A DNA stretch of 64,000 bases from Paraburkholderia phenazinium (GTDB taxonomy: Bacteria; Pseudomonadota; Gammaproteobacteria; Burkholderiales; Burkholderiaceae): NCBI RefSeq assembly GCF_900100735.1, contig NZ_FNCJ01000025.1, positions 1 through 64,000 on the forward strand, written 5' to 3'. The notes under the pieces were generated by a model. It had not been told where the DNA came from. It saw only the letters and a program-made list of their open reading frames with translations, and made no database searches. The position numbers and the translations under genes are program-made. Positions 1 through 7,730 of the stretch are shown here, one piece after another. Within the stretch, counting starts at the first letter, position 1, and each line of letters opens with the position of its first letter.

Positions 1-399
1 GTGACGCTGGGCGTGTCGTACAGCAACACGCAGTACAAGGCGAGCAGCTTCTCTCTCTTCAAGGGCAAGGAGACCTTCAACTCGGCGGGCGCGACGGCCT
101 CGTGGCAGGTCAACCCGGCGCTGCGCGTCGCGGCGGGCTACGACTACACGGCGGGCACGTCGATCCAGGGCCAGTCGGGTCCGAAGTACAACCAGTTCAA
201 CCTGTCGACGTTCTACTTCCTGTCCAAGCGTACGGCGCTGTACGGTCTGGTCGGCTATCAGAAGGCGAGCGGCAAGACTCTCGACCAGTACGGCAACATC
301 GTGAACGCGACGGCGTCGATCGGCGACGTGGCGAACGGCATTTCGTCGGCCGGCGACACGCAGACGCTGGTGCGTGTGGGTATCCGTCACACGTTCTAA
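1..399 (+). CDS. Gram-negative porin, C-terminal part (5' end outside window)
   Basis: This is the last 132 residues of an outer-membrane general porin of the Burkholderia trimeric type. The translation shows alternating beta strands rich in Tyr, Gly and Ser, with short turns, and it ends in RVGIRHTF. The terminal Phe is the signal recognised by the BAM machinery for outer-membrane insertion. The GTG at base 1 is only the first in-frame codon of the window; the true start and signal peptide lie upstream. Substrate preference cannot be read from this fragment. The gene is followed by a perfect 11-bp GC hairpin and then ugpB, which could place it next to the transporter by function, but co-transcription is not shown. 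Confidence 0.9.
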   Translation: MTLGVSYSNTQYKASSFSLFKGKETFNSAGATASWQVNPALRVAAGYDYTAGTSIQGQSGPKYNQFNLSTFYFLSKRTALYGLVGYQKASGKTLDQYGNIVNATASIGDVANGISSAGDTQTLVRVGIRHTF

Positions 400-413
400 A
401 ACACGCAGCCATA

Positions 414-443
414 GCGGCCGCGGCGAGGTCTTGCCGCGGCCGC
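414..443 (+). terminator. GC-rich hairpin after the porin, no U-tract
   Basis: A perfect 11-bp inverted repeat (414-424 with 433-443) with an 8-base loop lies 15 bases after the porin stop. No T-run follows, so it is either a weak terminator or an mRNA-stabilising 3' hairpin. A second GC dyad around 449-493 fills most of the remaining ugpB leader. Confidence 0.5.
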
Positions 444-517
444 ATACGGTCCGCCCGCCGCGCGAGAGCGATAGCAGCGAGCGCGCGGCGGACGCACAAG
501 ACGATTGGGACAGACCT

Positions 518-1852
518 ATGTTGAAAGCAAAATGGCTCCGCCAGGCGGTGGCCGCGGCCGCTGCGAGCGGCCTTGCGTTGTTTGCCGGCCAGGCCGCGCA
601 GGCAGCCACCGAAATTCAGTTCTGGCATGCGATGGAAGCCTCGCTCGGCGAGCGCGTGAACGCCATCGCCGACGATTTCAACGCATCGCAAAGCGAGTAC
701 AAGATCGTGCCGGTCTTCAAGGGCAATTACGACCAGACCCTGGCGGCGGGCATCGCAGCTTATCGTAGTGGTGACGCGCCGGCGATCCTGCAGGTCTACG
801 AAGTCGGCACCGCGACGATGATCGGCGCGAAGAAAGCCGTCGTGCCGGTGTGGAAGGTGTTCCAGGATGCCGGCGTGCCGCTCGATACGCACGCCTTCGT
901 GCCGGCGATTGCCAGCTACTACAGCGAAGCGAAGACCGGCCGCCTGATTTCGATGCCATTCAACAGCTCGACGCCGATCCTGTACTACAACAAGGACGCG
1001 TTCCGCAAAGCCGGGCTTGACCCGAACCGTGCACCGCAGACCTGGGACGAAGTCGCCGCCGACGCCGCGAAGTTGAAGGCGAGCGGCATGGCCTGCGGCT
1101 TCTCGACGGCCTGGCAGGGCTGGACCCAGCTTGAAAATTACAGCGCATGGCATGGCGCCCCGTTTGCCACGAAGAACAACGGCTTCGACGGTCTCGATGC
1201 GTCGCTCGAATTCAACCAGCCGCTGCAGGTGAATCACATTGCCTTCCTGGCCAACATGGCGAAGCAGGGCACGTTTACCTACGCGGGTCGCAAGGACGAA
1301 GCAAACTCGAAGTTCTATAGCGGCGATTGCGGCATTGTGATCAACTCGTCGGGTGCGCTTGCCACGATTCGCAAGTCGGCGAAGTTCGATTTCGGCACCG
1401 GCATGATGCCGTACGACCCGTCGGTGAAGGGCGCGCCGCAAAACGCGATCATTGGCGGCGCGAGCCTGTGGGTGCTAGCCGGCAAGAACCCGCAAGTCTA
1501 CAAGGGCGTAGCGAAGTTCCTCGCCTATCTCTCGAGCCCGGCAGTCGCCGCCAGGTGGCATGAAGACACCGGCTATCTGCCGGTGACTCAGGCCGCTTAC
1601 GAACTCGCCCGTCAGCAAGGCTATTACGCCAAAAACCCCGGCGCCGAGACGGCCATCAAGCAGATGCTGAACAAGCCGCCGCTGCCGTACACGCAGGGCT
1701 TGCGTCTGGGCAACATGCCGCAGATCCGCACCGTGGTCGACGAAGAGCTCGAGCAGGTGTGGGCCGGTACCAAGACCCCGCAGCAAGGGCTCGATGCGAG
1801 CGTCGCACGTGGCAATGAACTGCTGCGCCGTTTCGAGCAGCAGCAGAACTAG
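518..1852 (+). CDS. ugpB: Glycerol-3-phosphate ABC transporter, periplasmic binding protein UgpB
   Basis: The 444-residue protein is the solute-binding part of an importer for sn-glycerol-3-phosphate and glycerophosphodiesters. Residues 1-29 form a signal peptide with a cleavage site after AQA. The mature protein starts ATEIQFWHAME, which matches the start of the UgpB family, and the length is close to E. coli UgpB (438). An in-frame ORF extends back to 374, but ATG 518 is chosen because it directly precedes the signal peptide. The gene is first in the ugpB-ugpA-ugpE-ugpC order. A hairpin with a T-run follows before ugpA, which would let the binding protein be made in excess. No Pho box was recognised by eye in the 118-base leader. 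Confidence 0.93.
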   Translation: MLKAKWLRQAVAAAAASGLALFAGQAAQAATEIQFWHAMEASLGERVNAIADDFNASQSEYKIVPVFKGNYDQTLAAGIAAYRSGDAPAILQVYEVGTATMIGAKKAVVPVWKVFQDAGVPLDTHAFVPAIASYYSEAKTGRLISMPFNSSTPILYYNKDAFRKAGLDPNRAPQTWDEVAADAAKLKASGMACGFSTAWQGWTQLENYSAWHGAPFATKNNGFDGLDASLEFNQPLQVNHIAFLANMAKQGTFTYAGRKDEANSKFYSGDCGIVINSSGALATIRKSAKFDFGTGMMPYDPSVKGAPQNAIIGGASLWVLAGKNPQVYKGVAKFLAYLSSPAVAARWHEDTGYLPVTQAAYELARQQGYYAKNPGAETAIKQMLNKPPLPYTQGLRLGNMPQIRTVVDEELEQVWAGTKTPQQGLDASVARGNELLRRFEQQQN

Positions 1853-1890
1853 TCAGTCAAGCTAACTTTTTCATCTGGGCTTCTCCGTTG

Positions 1891-1923
1891 GGCGGCTGCG
1901 CATCCGTGCGGCCGCCGTTTTTT
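1891..1923 (+). terminator. Intrinsic terminator/attenuator between ugpB and ugpA
   Basis: GGCGGC (1891-1896) pairs with GCCGCC (1911-1916), extended by inner G-C and wobble pairs, and is followed by G and six T (1918-1923). It sits 38 bases after the ugpB stop and 24 bases before the ugpA ATG. Partial termination here would lower membrane and ATPase subunit levels relative to UgpB, as in many ABC importer operons (inference). Confidence 0.7.
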
Positions 1924-1930
1924 ACTTTCT

Positions 1931-1942
1931 ACAAGCGCTTGT
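1931..1942. promoter_or_regulatory. 12-bp perfect palindrome, possible LacI-family operator
   Basis: ACAAGCGCTTGT is a perfect palindrome with the AAGCGCTT core seen in many LacI/GalR-family operators. It ends 5 bases before the ugpA ATG, so a bound repressor or an RNA hairpin could also affect the ugpA ribosome site. The LacI-type gene at 4886-5911 is the obvious candidate partner. No second copy was found by eye in front of ugpB. Confidence 0.4.
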
Positions 1943-1947
1943 CTTCG

Positions 1948-2856
1948 ATGCCAGCCAGCTTCAAGGGTCGCTCCCGCATCAGCTCAAGTTTTACCGCGAG
2001 TCCGCTGCCGTATCTGCTGCTCGCGCCGCAATTGATCATCACGCTCGTGTTCTTCGTCTGGCCGGCCGGTGAAGCGCTCTGGCAGTCGACGCAGGTGCAG
2101 GACGCATTCGGCACCTCGAGCGAATTTGTCGGCTTCGCCAATTTTACGCGGCTATTCCACGATCCCCTGTATCTCGCCTCGTTCGGCACGACGCTGGTGT
2201 TTTCGGCGCTGGTCACGTTTCTGGGGTTGTTCGCGGCCTTGTTGCTCGCCGCCGCGGCTAATCACGTGACGCGCGGTGTGCGCGTCTATCAGACCTTGCT
2301 GATCTGGCCGTATGCGGTTGCGCCGGCAATTGCCGCCGTGTTGTGGGGCTTCATGTTCAACCCGAGTATCGGTCTTGTCACCTACGGGCTGGCGAAGCTT
2401 GGCATTGTCTGGAATCACGCCTTGAACCCGGGCCAGGCGATGACGCTGGTGGTGCTGGCCTCGGTCTGGAAGCAGGTCAGCTACAACTTTCTGTTCTTCT
2501 ATGCGGGGCTGCAGGCGATCCCGCGCTCGCTGATCGAAGCGGCTGCCATCGACGGCGCCGGTCCAGTGCGGCGCTTCTTCAATATTGCGTGGCCGTTGCT
2601 GTCGCCGACCAGCTTCTTTTTGCTGGTGGTCAATCTTCTGTACGCGCTATTCGATACGTTTCCCGTCATCGATGCCGCCACCGGCGGCGGTCCGGGGCAG
2701 TCCACCCGCACGCTGATCTACAAGATCTTCGACGAAGGTTTCAAAGGACTGGATATCGGCAGCTCCGGCGCGCAATCGGTCGTGCTGATGCTGATCGTGG
2801 TGGCGTTGAGCGTGGTCCAGTTCCGCTTCATTGAGAAAAAGGTGCAGTACACATGA
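1948..2856 (+). CDS. ugpA: Glycerol-3-phosphate ABC transporter permease UgpA
   Basis: This is a 302-residue inner-membrane permease with about six hydrophobic spans, starting near residue 20 (LLLAPQLIITLVFFVWP). The cytoplasmic EAA loop that docks on the ATPase is visible as EAAAIDGAGPVRRFFNIAWP. ATG 1948 is preferred because the longer ORF (from 1888) would read through the terminator hairpin. No good Shine-Dalgarno precedes it; the 12-bp palindrome lies there instead. The stop overlaps the ugpE start (ATGA), which indicates translational coupling. UgpA forms a heterodimer with UgpE. Confidence 0.92.
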   Translation: MPASFKGRSRISSSFTASPLPYLLLAPQLIITLVFFVWPAGEALWQSTQVQDAFGTSSEFVGFANFTRLFHDPLYLASFGTTLVFSALVTFLGLFAALLLAAAANHVTRGVRVYQTLLIWPYAVAPAIAAVLWGFMFNPSIGLVTYGLAKLGIVWNHALNPGQAMTLVVLASVWKQVSYNFLFFYAGLQAIPRSLIEAAAIDGAGPVRRFFNIAWPLLSPTSFFLLVVNLLYALFDTFPVIDAATGGGPGQSTRTLIYKIFDEGFKGLDIGSSGAQSVVLMLIVVALSVVQFRFIEKKVQYT

Positions 2857-3698
2857 TCGAGAATCGCAAATGGTTCGACGTGTTCTGTCATGCGTTGCTG
2901 ATCGCCGGTGTCGTGATCACGGTTTTTCCCGTGTATATCGCGCTGTGCGCGGCCACGCTCAGCGCTCGCGAGGTGCTGACGGTGCCGATGCCGCTCGTGC
3001 CCGGCACGCATCTGTTCGAGAACGTCGCCACGGTGCTGCGCGCGGGCACTGGGTATGCCGGCAATCCGTTCGGCCGCATGCTGCTCAATAGCCTCGTGAT
3101 GGCGCTCGTCATTTCGCTCGGCAAGATCGCCGTGTCGATCCTCTCGGCGTACGCAGTGGTGTTTTTCCGCTTCCCGCTGCGGCAGGCCTCGTTCTGGCTG
3201 ATCTTCGCGACGCTGATGCTGCCCGTCGAAGTGCGCATCTTCCCGACGGTTGCCGTGGTCTCGTCGATGCATCTGACCGATACCTATGCAGGCCTCACCT
3301 TGCCGTTGATCGCTTCGGCGACCGCGACTTTCCTGTTTCGCCAGTTCTTCAAGACGCTGCCCAACGAATTGCTCGAAGCCGCGCGCATCGATGGCGCCGG
3401 GGCGGTGCGTTTTTTCATCGACGTCGTGCTGCCGCTCTCCAGAACGAATATCGCGGCGCTCTTCGTCATCACCTTTATCTACGGCTGGAACCAGTATCTG
3501 TGGCCGATTCTCACGACGAGCGTCACTTCGATGACGACCGCCGTGGTCGGCATCAAAAGCATGATCGCGAGCGGCGACACGGCGACGGAATGGCAACTCG
3601 TGATGAGCGCCACGCTGCTCACCATGCTGCCGCCGCTGGTCGTGATCCTGGCGATGCAGCGCTGGTTCGTCAAAGGTCTCGTCGACGCGGAAAAGTGA
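2853..3698 (+). CDS. ugpE: Glycerol-3-phosphate ABC transporter permease UgpE
   Basis: This 281-residue permease is the partner of UgpA, with the same length as E. coli UgpE. The first membrane span is at about residues 12-35, and the EAA loop reads EAARIDGAGAVRFFIDVVLP. The C-terminal half carries the conserved YGWNQYLWP stretch typical of this subfamily. The ATG overlaps the ugpA stop by 4 bases. The next gene, ugpC, begins 52 bases downstream, with AAGGA upstream of a GTG start. Confidence 0.93.
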   Translation: MIENRKWFDVFCHALLIAGVVITVFPVYIALCAATLSAREVLTVPMPLVPGTHLFENVATVLRAGTGYAGNPFGRMLLNSLVMALVISLGKIAVSILSAYAVVFFRFPLRQASFWLIFATLMLPVEVRIFPTVAVVSSMHLTDTYAGLTLPLIASATATFLFRQFFKTLPNELLEAARIDGAGAVRFFIDVVLPLSRTNIAALFVITFIYGWNQYLWPILTTSVTSMTTAVVGIKSMIASGDTATEWQLVMSATLLTMLPPLVVILAMQRWFVKGLVDAEK

Positions 3699-3750
3699 TC
3701 CGCGCGCAGCACAGCCTGACTCGAAAGCTCAATTCCAAGGAAACCTACGC

Positions 3751-4848
3751 GTGGCAACTCTTACATTCAGCGCGGTGCAGAAAGCATACGCCGGTCAGCA
3801 GCCGGTCTTGCAGGACATTGATCTGAACGTCGCCGATGGCGAATTCGTCGTGCTGGTCGGCCCGTCGGGCTGCGGCAAGTCGACCCTGCTGCGGATGGTG
3901 GCGGGGCTCGAAAGCGTGACGGCGGGGCAGATCGCGATCGGCTCGCGGGTCGTCAACAACCTGGAGCCGAAAGAGCGCGATGTAGCGATGGTGTTTCAGA
4001 ACTACGCGCTCTATCCGCATATGAGCGTGGAAGAGAACATTGCCTACGGCCTGAAGATCCGCGGCACACCGGCCGCGACGATCCGCGAGCGCGTCGCGGC
4101 TGCCGCCGCGATGCTCGAACTGGGGCCGTTGCTCGCGCGCCGGCCGCGTGAACTCTCTGGCGGCCAGCGGCAGCGGGTGGCGATGGGCCGCGCGATGGTG
4201 CGCGAGCCGGCGCTGTTCCTGTTCGATGAGCCGCTCTCGAATCTGGACGCGAAGCTGCGCGGCCAGATGCGTGTCGAGCTGCGCAAGCTGCATGCGCGGC
4301 TCGGCACCACAAGCCTGTACGTGACGCACGATCAGGTCGAAGCGATGACGCTGGCGCAGCGGGTCGTGGTGCTCAATGGCGGCCGCATCGAGCAGATCGG
4401 CGCGCCGGCGGAAATCTACGAACGGCCCGCCAGCACCTTCGTGGCGAGCTTCATGGGGGCGCCTGCGATGAACCTGCTCAGGGGGCGTTTCAGCGCATCG
4501 GGGCAGACCTTCGCGGTAGCGGGCGGCCCGAGCTTGCCGCTCGCGGGCGTTGAACAGTCAGGCGTGACGCTGCAAGCCGACGGCGAATATGTGCTGGGGA
4601 TCCGCCCGGAGCACATTGTGTGCGGCGAGCGCGCGGCGGCAGACGCTCACGCGTGCGTTTCACTGGAGGTGGAGGTCTGCGAGGTGCTCGGCGCGGACAA
4701 TCTCGCACATGGAAAATGGCAGGGGCAAAGCCTCGTGGTGCGCTTGCCTCATCATCAGCGGCCGGACCCCGGCGCGGTGCTGCAGGTGCTGCTGCCGCCA
4801 GCGCAGATGCATTTCTTCGACGCGCACAGCGGGCGCCGGGTCGCCTGA
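3751..4848 (+). CDS. ugpC: Glycerol-3-phosphate ABC transporter ATP-binding protein UgpC
   Basis: This 365-residue ATPase energises the Ugp importer. Walker A is GPSGCGKST (37-45), the Q-loop is near Q83, the ABC signature is LSGGQ (135-139), Walker B ends in FLFDE (156-160), and the H-loop is in YVTHDQ. The region after about residue 235 is the TOBE regulatory domain of the MalK/UgpC branch. The start is GTG at 3751, with AAGGA 10 bases upstream. MalK-type ATPases of sugar importers look very similar, so the assignment to Ugp rests on the three neighbouring genes. The LacI gene ends 37 bases away, convergent. Confidence 0.92.
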   Translation: MATLTFSAVQKAYAGQQPVLQDIDLNVADGEFVVLVGPSGCGKSTLLRMVAGLESVTAGQIAIGSRVVNNLEPKERDVAMVFQNYALYPHMSVEENIAYGLKIRGTPAATIRERVAAAAAMLELGPLLARRPRELSGGQRQRVAMGRAMVREPALFLFDEPLSNLDAKLRGQMRVELRKLHARLGTTSLYVTHDQVEAMTLAQRVVVLNGGRIEQIGAPAEIYERPASTFVASFMGAPAMNLLRGRFSASGQTFAVAGGPSLPLAGVEQSGVTLQADGEYVLGIRPEHIVCGERAAADAHACVSLEVEVCEVLGADNLAHGKWQGQSLVVRLPHHQRPDPGAVLQVLLPPAQMHFFDAHSGRRVA

Positions 4849-4885
4849 GCGGCTGTCTTTGAGGGACTGCTTTTAAGCGACTCTC

Positions 4886-5911
4886 TTACTCGCAGGTGCG
4901 CCGCACGACGCTCGAGACGGGCACCGCGCGCACTCGCGATGCGCCGCGAAACGAATCCATCCGCTCCAGCAGCATCTCGACCGCGACGTTGGCCAGTCCT
5001 TCGGTATCCTGCCGAATCGTCGACAGCTCATAGTTCTCATAGCTCGCCGCCGGGATATCGTCGAACCCCACCACGGCGATATCCTGCGGCACGCGCAGAT
5101 TGAAGCGCTGCCGCGCGATATCGATAAAACCGAGCGCCAGCAGGTCCGACGAGCAGAACACGCCGTCGGGCCGTTGCTGTTGCGGCTCGCCCAGCAGTTG
5201 CAGCGCGGCCTTCACGCCGCTCGCGTAATCGTCGGCGGGGGTGACGACCGTGACGACCGGCTCGCCACTCGCACCGACCACGCCTTTTACGGCACGCACG
5301 AATGCAGCACGGCGCGACTTGCCGCTATAGCTCGTCTTGCTCGGGCCGATGAAGGCAAGGCGGGTGGCGCCCGTGTCGACCAGCATGCGGGCGGCCATCG
5401 CGCCGCCGCCTGCGTTGTCGCTCACTACCACGTCGGCTTCGTCGAGATCGGCGCCCCGGTTGATCATCGTGACGGGTACCTTGAGCTTCAGATACTGGCG
5501 CGCCAGATCGAGCGGCGGCGAGGCGGACGTCATGATGACACCGGCGATCCGATAGCTCAGCAGCATTTCCAGCGAGTGCTTGGTTTGCGCGGGGTCTTCC
5601 GCGTTCATCACGAGCGGCGACAGGTTATGCTGGGTGAGGGCAAGCGAGATATGCGCGAGGAGCCGTGCGCGAAACGGATTCTCGAAGCCCGCGGTCACGA
5701 CCCCGACTAGACTGCTGCGCTGCTGAATCATTTCGCGCGCAATCATGTTCACCTGATAGCCCATCGCGTTGGCTGCTTTCATCACGCGTTCGCGTGTTTC
5801 GGGGGCAATGCTGGCACCGGGAGTAAACGCACGCGAAACGGCCGAACGCGACACGCCGGCCCGGCGCGCGACGTCCGACGCCGTGACCCACAGTCTCTGC
5901 TTTTGAGTCAT
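4886..5911 (-). CDS. LacI-family transcriptional regulator
   Basis: This 341-residue regulator has an N-terminal LacI helix-turn-helix (VTASDVARRAGVSRSAVSRAF, about residues 9-29, including the minor-groove hinge region to about 60) and a periplasmic-binding-like effector domain to the end. ATG 5911 (MTQKQRLW) is chosen because family members begin a few residues before the first HTH helix; the ORF can be extended to 5974. It lies tail to tail with ugpC and head to head with the PLC-like gene, so it probably controls one or both. The effector is unknown. A palindrome at 1931-1942 is a candidate operator. A weaker imperfect dyad lies in the divergent region near 5993-6008. Confidence 0.88.
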   Translation of the reverse strand: MTQKQRLWVTASDVARRAGVSRSAVSRAFTPGASIAPETRERVMKAANAMGYQVNMIAREMIQQRSSLVGVVTAGFENPFRARLLAHISLALTQHNLSPLVMNAEDPAQTKHSLEMLLSYRIAGVIMTSASPPLDLARQYLKLKVPVTMINRGADLDEADVVVSDNAGGGAMAARMLVDTGATRLAFIGPSKTSYSGKSRRAAFVRAVKGVVGASGEPVVTVVTPADDYASGVKAALQLLGEPQQQRPDGVFCSSDLLALGFIDIARQRFNLRVPQDIAVVGFDDIPAASYENYELSTIRQDTEGLANVAVEMLLERMDSFRGASRVRAVPVSSVVRRTCE

Positions 5912-6074
5912 GTCATGATGTAAGTACGTGATGCCAACAAGCTTACCGCAACTTATTCGTCGGAATAGGCGCAAAAACGCGGCGCGGCAAAGTTTATTGG
6001 ACCGTAAACGATTTCAGCGATGATTAGGCTTTCGCATTGCAAGGAGAGCTAGATTGAACCTGCCTGCCCAACCC

Positions 6075-6090
6075 CGTGAGCGTGCTCACG
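6075..6090. promoter_or_regulatory. Inverted repeat just before the PLC-like gene
   Basis: CGTGAGC-GT-GCTCACG forms a 7+7 dyad with a 2-base centre, 19 bases upstream of ATG 6110. It may be an operator or a hairpin that covers the ribosome-binding region. No strong Shine-Dalgarno was seen next to the ATG, although GGAGAG occurs further upstream (near 6043). Confidence 0.35.
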
Positions 6091-6109
6091 TTCATTTGAG
6101 CGTACGACC

Positions 6110-7033
6110 ATGAGCGCTCACCTGATGCCGGCAGAGCCCGCTCTGGCGCGCTGGATGTCGGCGCTGCCAGACGAGCGCATGCTCAATCAACTGACGCTGC
6201 CGGGCAGCCACGACACCTGCGCATATACGGTCGACGATTCACTCGCTCGCACGCAAGGCGCGACGTTGACGGAGCAGCTCGCGCATGGTGTGCGCGTGCT
6301 CGATATCCGTTGCCGGCATGAAGACGACGTCTTTCACATCAATCACGCGCGCATCGCGCTCGGCCTGATGTTCGATGATGTGATCGCAGACTGCGCTGGT
6401 TTTCTTGCGCAGCACCCGAGCGAATGCATCGTCATGTCGGTGAAGGACGAGTGCGGCACACGGGCCTGCACGCGCAGCTTCGAGGCTACGTTCGAAGCGT
6501 ATCTGGTGCGCTATCCGGAGGTTCGCTGGTATTTGGGGAATACGACTCCATGCCTCGCCGACGTGCGAGGTTCGATCGTGCTGCTCAGGCGCTTCGAGAG
6601 CGCGACGCCGCTTGGCATCGATCTCTCGGCGTGGCCCGACAATTCGACTTTCGATCTCGACATCGAAGGTGCAGCTTTTACGATTCAGGATGAGTTTCGC
6701 GTACCGGTGCGGGTGTCGATGGAGTACAAGTGGCGGGTCATCGAGGCGCTGCTGGCGCGTACGCCGCAGCTGAGCGCTGCGCGCTGGGTGCTGAACTTTT
6801 GCAGCGGCACCGGAATGGCCGCCAACCCGCACGCGGTGGCCTGCGGCGATCAGGCGGTGCGCGGCATGAACGAGCGCTTCACTGAGCGCATCAACGAACG
6901 CATCAATGAACAACCCGGCCAGCACGACGGCCCGGCCGGGACGGTGATGATCGACTTTTGCGAGCATGACGATTGGGCGCTGGTGCGGGCCCTGGTGGCG
7001 CGCAATCCGCTTCAGATCATGCCCGCTGGATAA
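6110..7033 (+). CDS. PI-PLC X-domain phosphodiesterase, cytoplasmic
   Basis: The 307-residue protein has the bacterial phosphatidylinositol-specific phospholipase C fold. The catalytic set known from Bacillus cereus PI-PLC can be placed: GSHDT gives H34 and D35, LDIR gives D65 and R67, HINH gives H79 as second His, and MIDF near the end gives D282. No calcium-ligand pattern of eukaryotic PLC is evident. There is no signal peptide or lipobox, unlike secreted virulence PI-PLCs, so it should act in the cytoplasm. It follows ugpBAEC and the LacI gene and may cleave an imported glycerophosphodiester such as glycerophosphoinositol, in place of UgpQ (inference). Substrate is unproven. Confidence 0.82.
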   Translation: MSAHLMPAEPALARWMSALPDERMLNQLTLPGSHDTCAYTVDDSLARTQGATLTEQLAHGVRVLDIRCRHEDDVFHINHARIALGLMFDDVIADCAGFLAQHPSECIVMSVKDECGTRACTRSFEATFEAYLVRYPEVRWYLGNTTPCLADVRGSIVLLRRFESATPLGIDLSAWPDNSTFDLDIEGAAFTIQDEFRVPVRVSMEYKWRVIEALLARTPQLSAARWVLNFCSGTGMAANPHAVACGDQAVRGMNERFTERINERINEQPGQHDGPAGTVMIDFCEHDDWALVRALVARNPLQIMPAG

Positions 7034-7037
7034 GGGG

Positions 7038-7541
7038 CTAGTTGCTGCTGGCCTGCTTGCTGCCGCCCAGCGTCACGGTGATCGACGGTGTGTATTGCGG
7101 CACGGTAATCATTGCATCCTCATCGTCGTCGCCGGTGCCACCCGCGGCGAAGTGGAACTGCGGACGCGGAATCTGGGTCTTCGACGCTTTGATGGTCGTC
7201 GAGACCGGGTCGTAGCCAGTCTTCTCGCATTTGATCTGCAGGTCCGAATCTGAGCGGCGCACGTCGACGTTATCGGGAGCCGTTACCGTCCAGTCGCCCT
7301 TGGAATTGGTCAGGCTGCATTTGGCATCCGCAACGGGGCCGTTGCTGTCCACCACCGCGATCGAGAGCGTCTCGCGATCCCTGTTTTCGCCGCCGTTGTT
7401 GGCATTGGAGGCGCCGGTCACGTTGACGGTGTTGGCGTTCTGCAGGGTGTGGCTGTCAGCGCTGACAAAGCCGGCAGCGCCTGCATGGATCGAGGCTAAA
7501 GAAAGCGTTGCGGCGGCAACGGCTTTGAGAGTCTTGTTAAT
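7038..7541 (-). CDS. Secreted Ig-like hypothetical protein, probable ATT start
   Basis: The function of this 167-residue protein is unknown. Reading from ATT 7541 gives (M)NKTLKAVAAATLSLASIHAGAA, a convincing signal peptide. The mature part carries two Cys (AKCSLTN and IKCEKTGY) in a beta-sandwich pattern, C..TN.KG.W.V..P..V.V, that recurs in uncharacterised Gram-negative secreted proteins. The only ATG/GTG-type start is GTG 7421, which would cut off the signal peptide. AAGGAG (7549-7554) lies 7 bases upstream of ATT, an ideal spacing, and an in-frame TGA lies just above it. The tail contains an acidic GDDDED patch. It ends 4 bases from the PLC-like gene, convergent. Confidence 0.75.
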   Translation of the reverse strand: MNKTLKAVAAATLSLASIHAGAAGFVSADSHTLQNANTVNVTGASNANNGGENRDRETLSIAVVDSNGPVADAKCSLTNSKGDWTVTAPDNVDVRRSDSDLQIKCEKTGYDPVSTTIKASKTQIPRPQFHFAAGGTGDDDEDAMITVPQYTPSITVTLGGSKQASSN

Positions 7542-7548
7542 TTTGTTT

Positions 7549-7554
7549 CTCCTT
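7549..7554 (-). promoter_or_regulatory. Shine-Dalgarno AAGGAG that fixes the ATT start
   Basis: On the minus strand AAGGAG is followed by AAACAAA and then ATT AAC AAG. No ATG, GTG, TTG or CTG lies in frame between the upstream TGA (7554-7556) and the signal-peptide codons, so ATT is the only start that uses this site. Confidence 0.7.
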
Positions 7555-7730
7555 CAGCTTAAGCGGCGGTGTAGTAAAGGTCTTTTATAGTAGCCGCCTT
7601 TTGAGCGGCTCCGCAGGACTCTATCACGCCGATTTGCGCTTGAAATCAGCTACTACGAAAGGAGAATGTGGCTCTTGATGCGCCATGCATGGCGAGGCCG
7701 GGCTGCCGCGCCTTGCACTCGTTACCGTGC

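Noticed and set aside
5993..6008. Imperfect dyad TTTATTGGACCGTAAA between lacI and the PLC gene
   Set aside because: Only the outer TTTA/TAAA and one inner pair match; too weak to call an operator.
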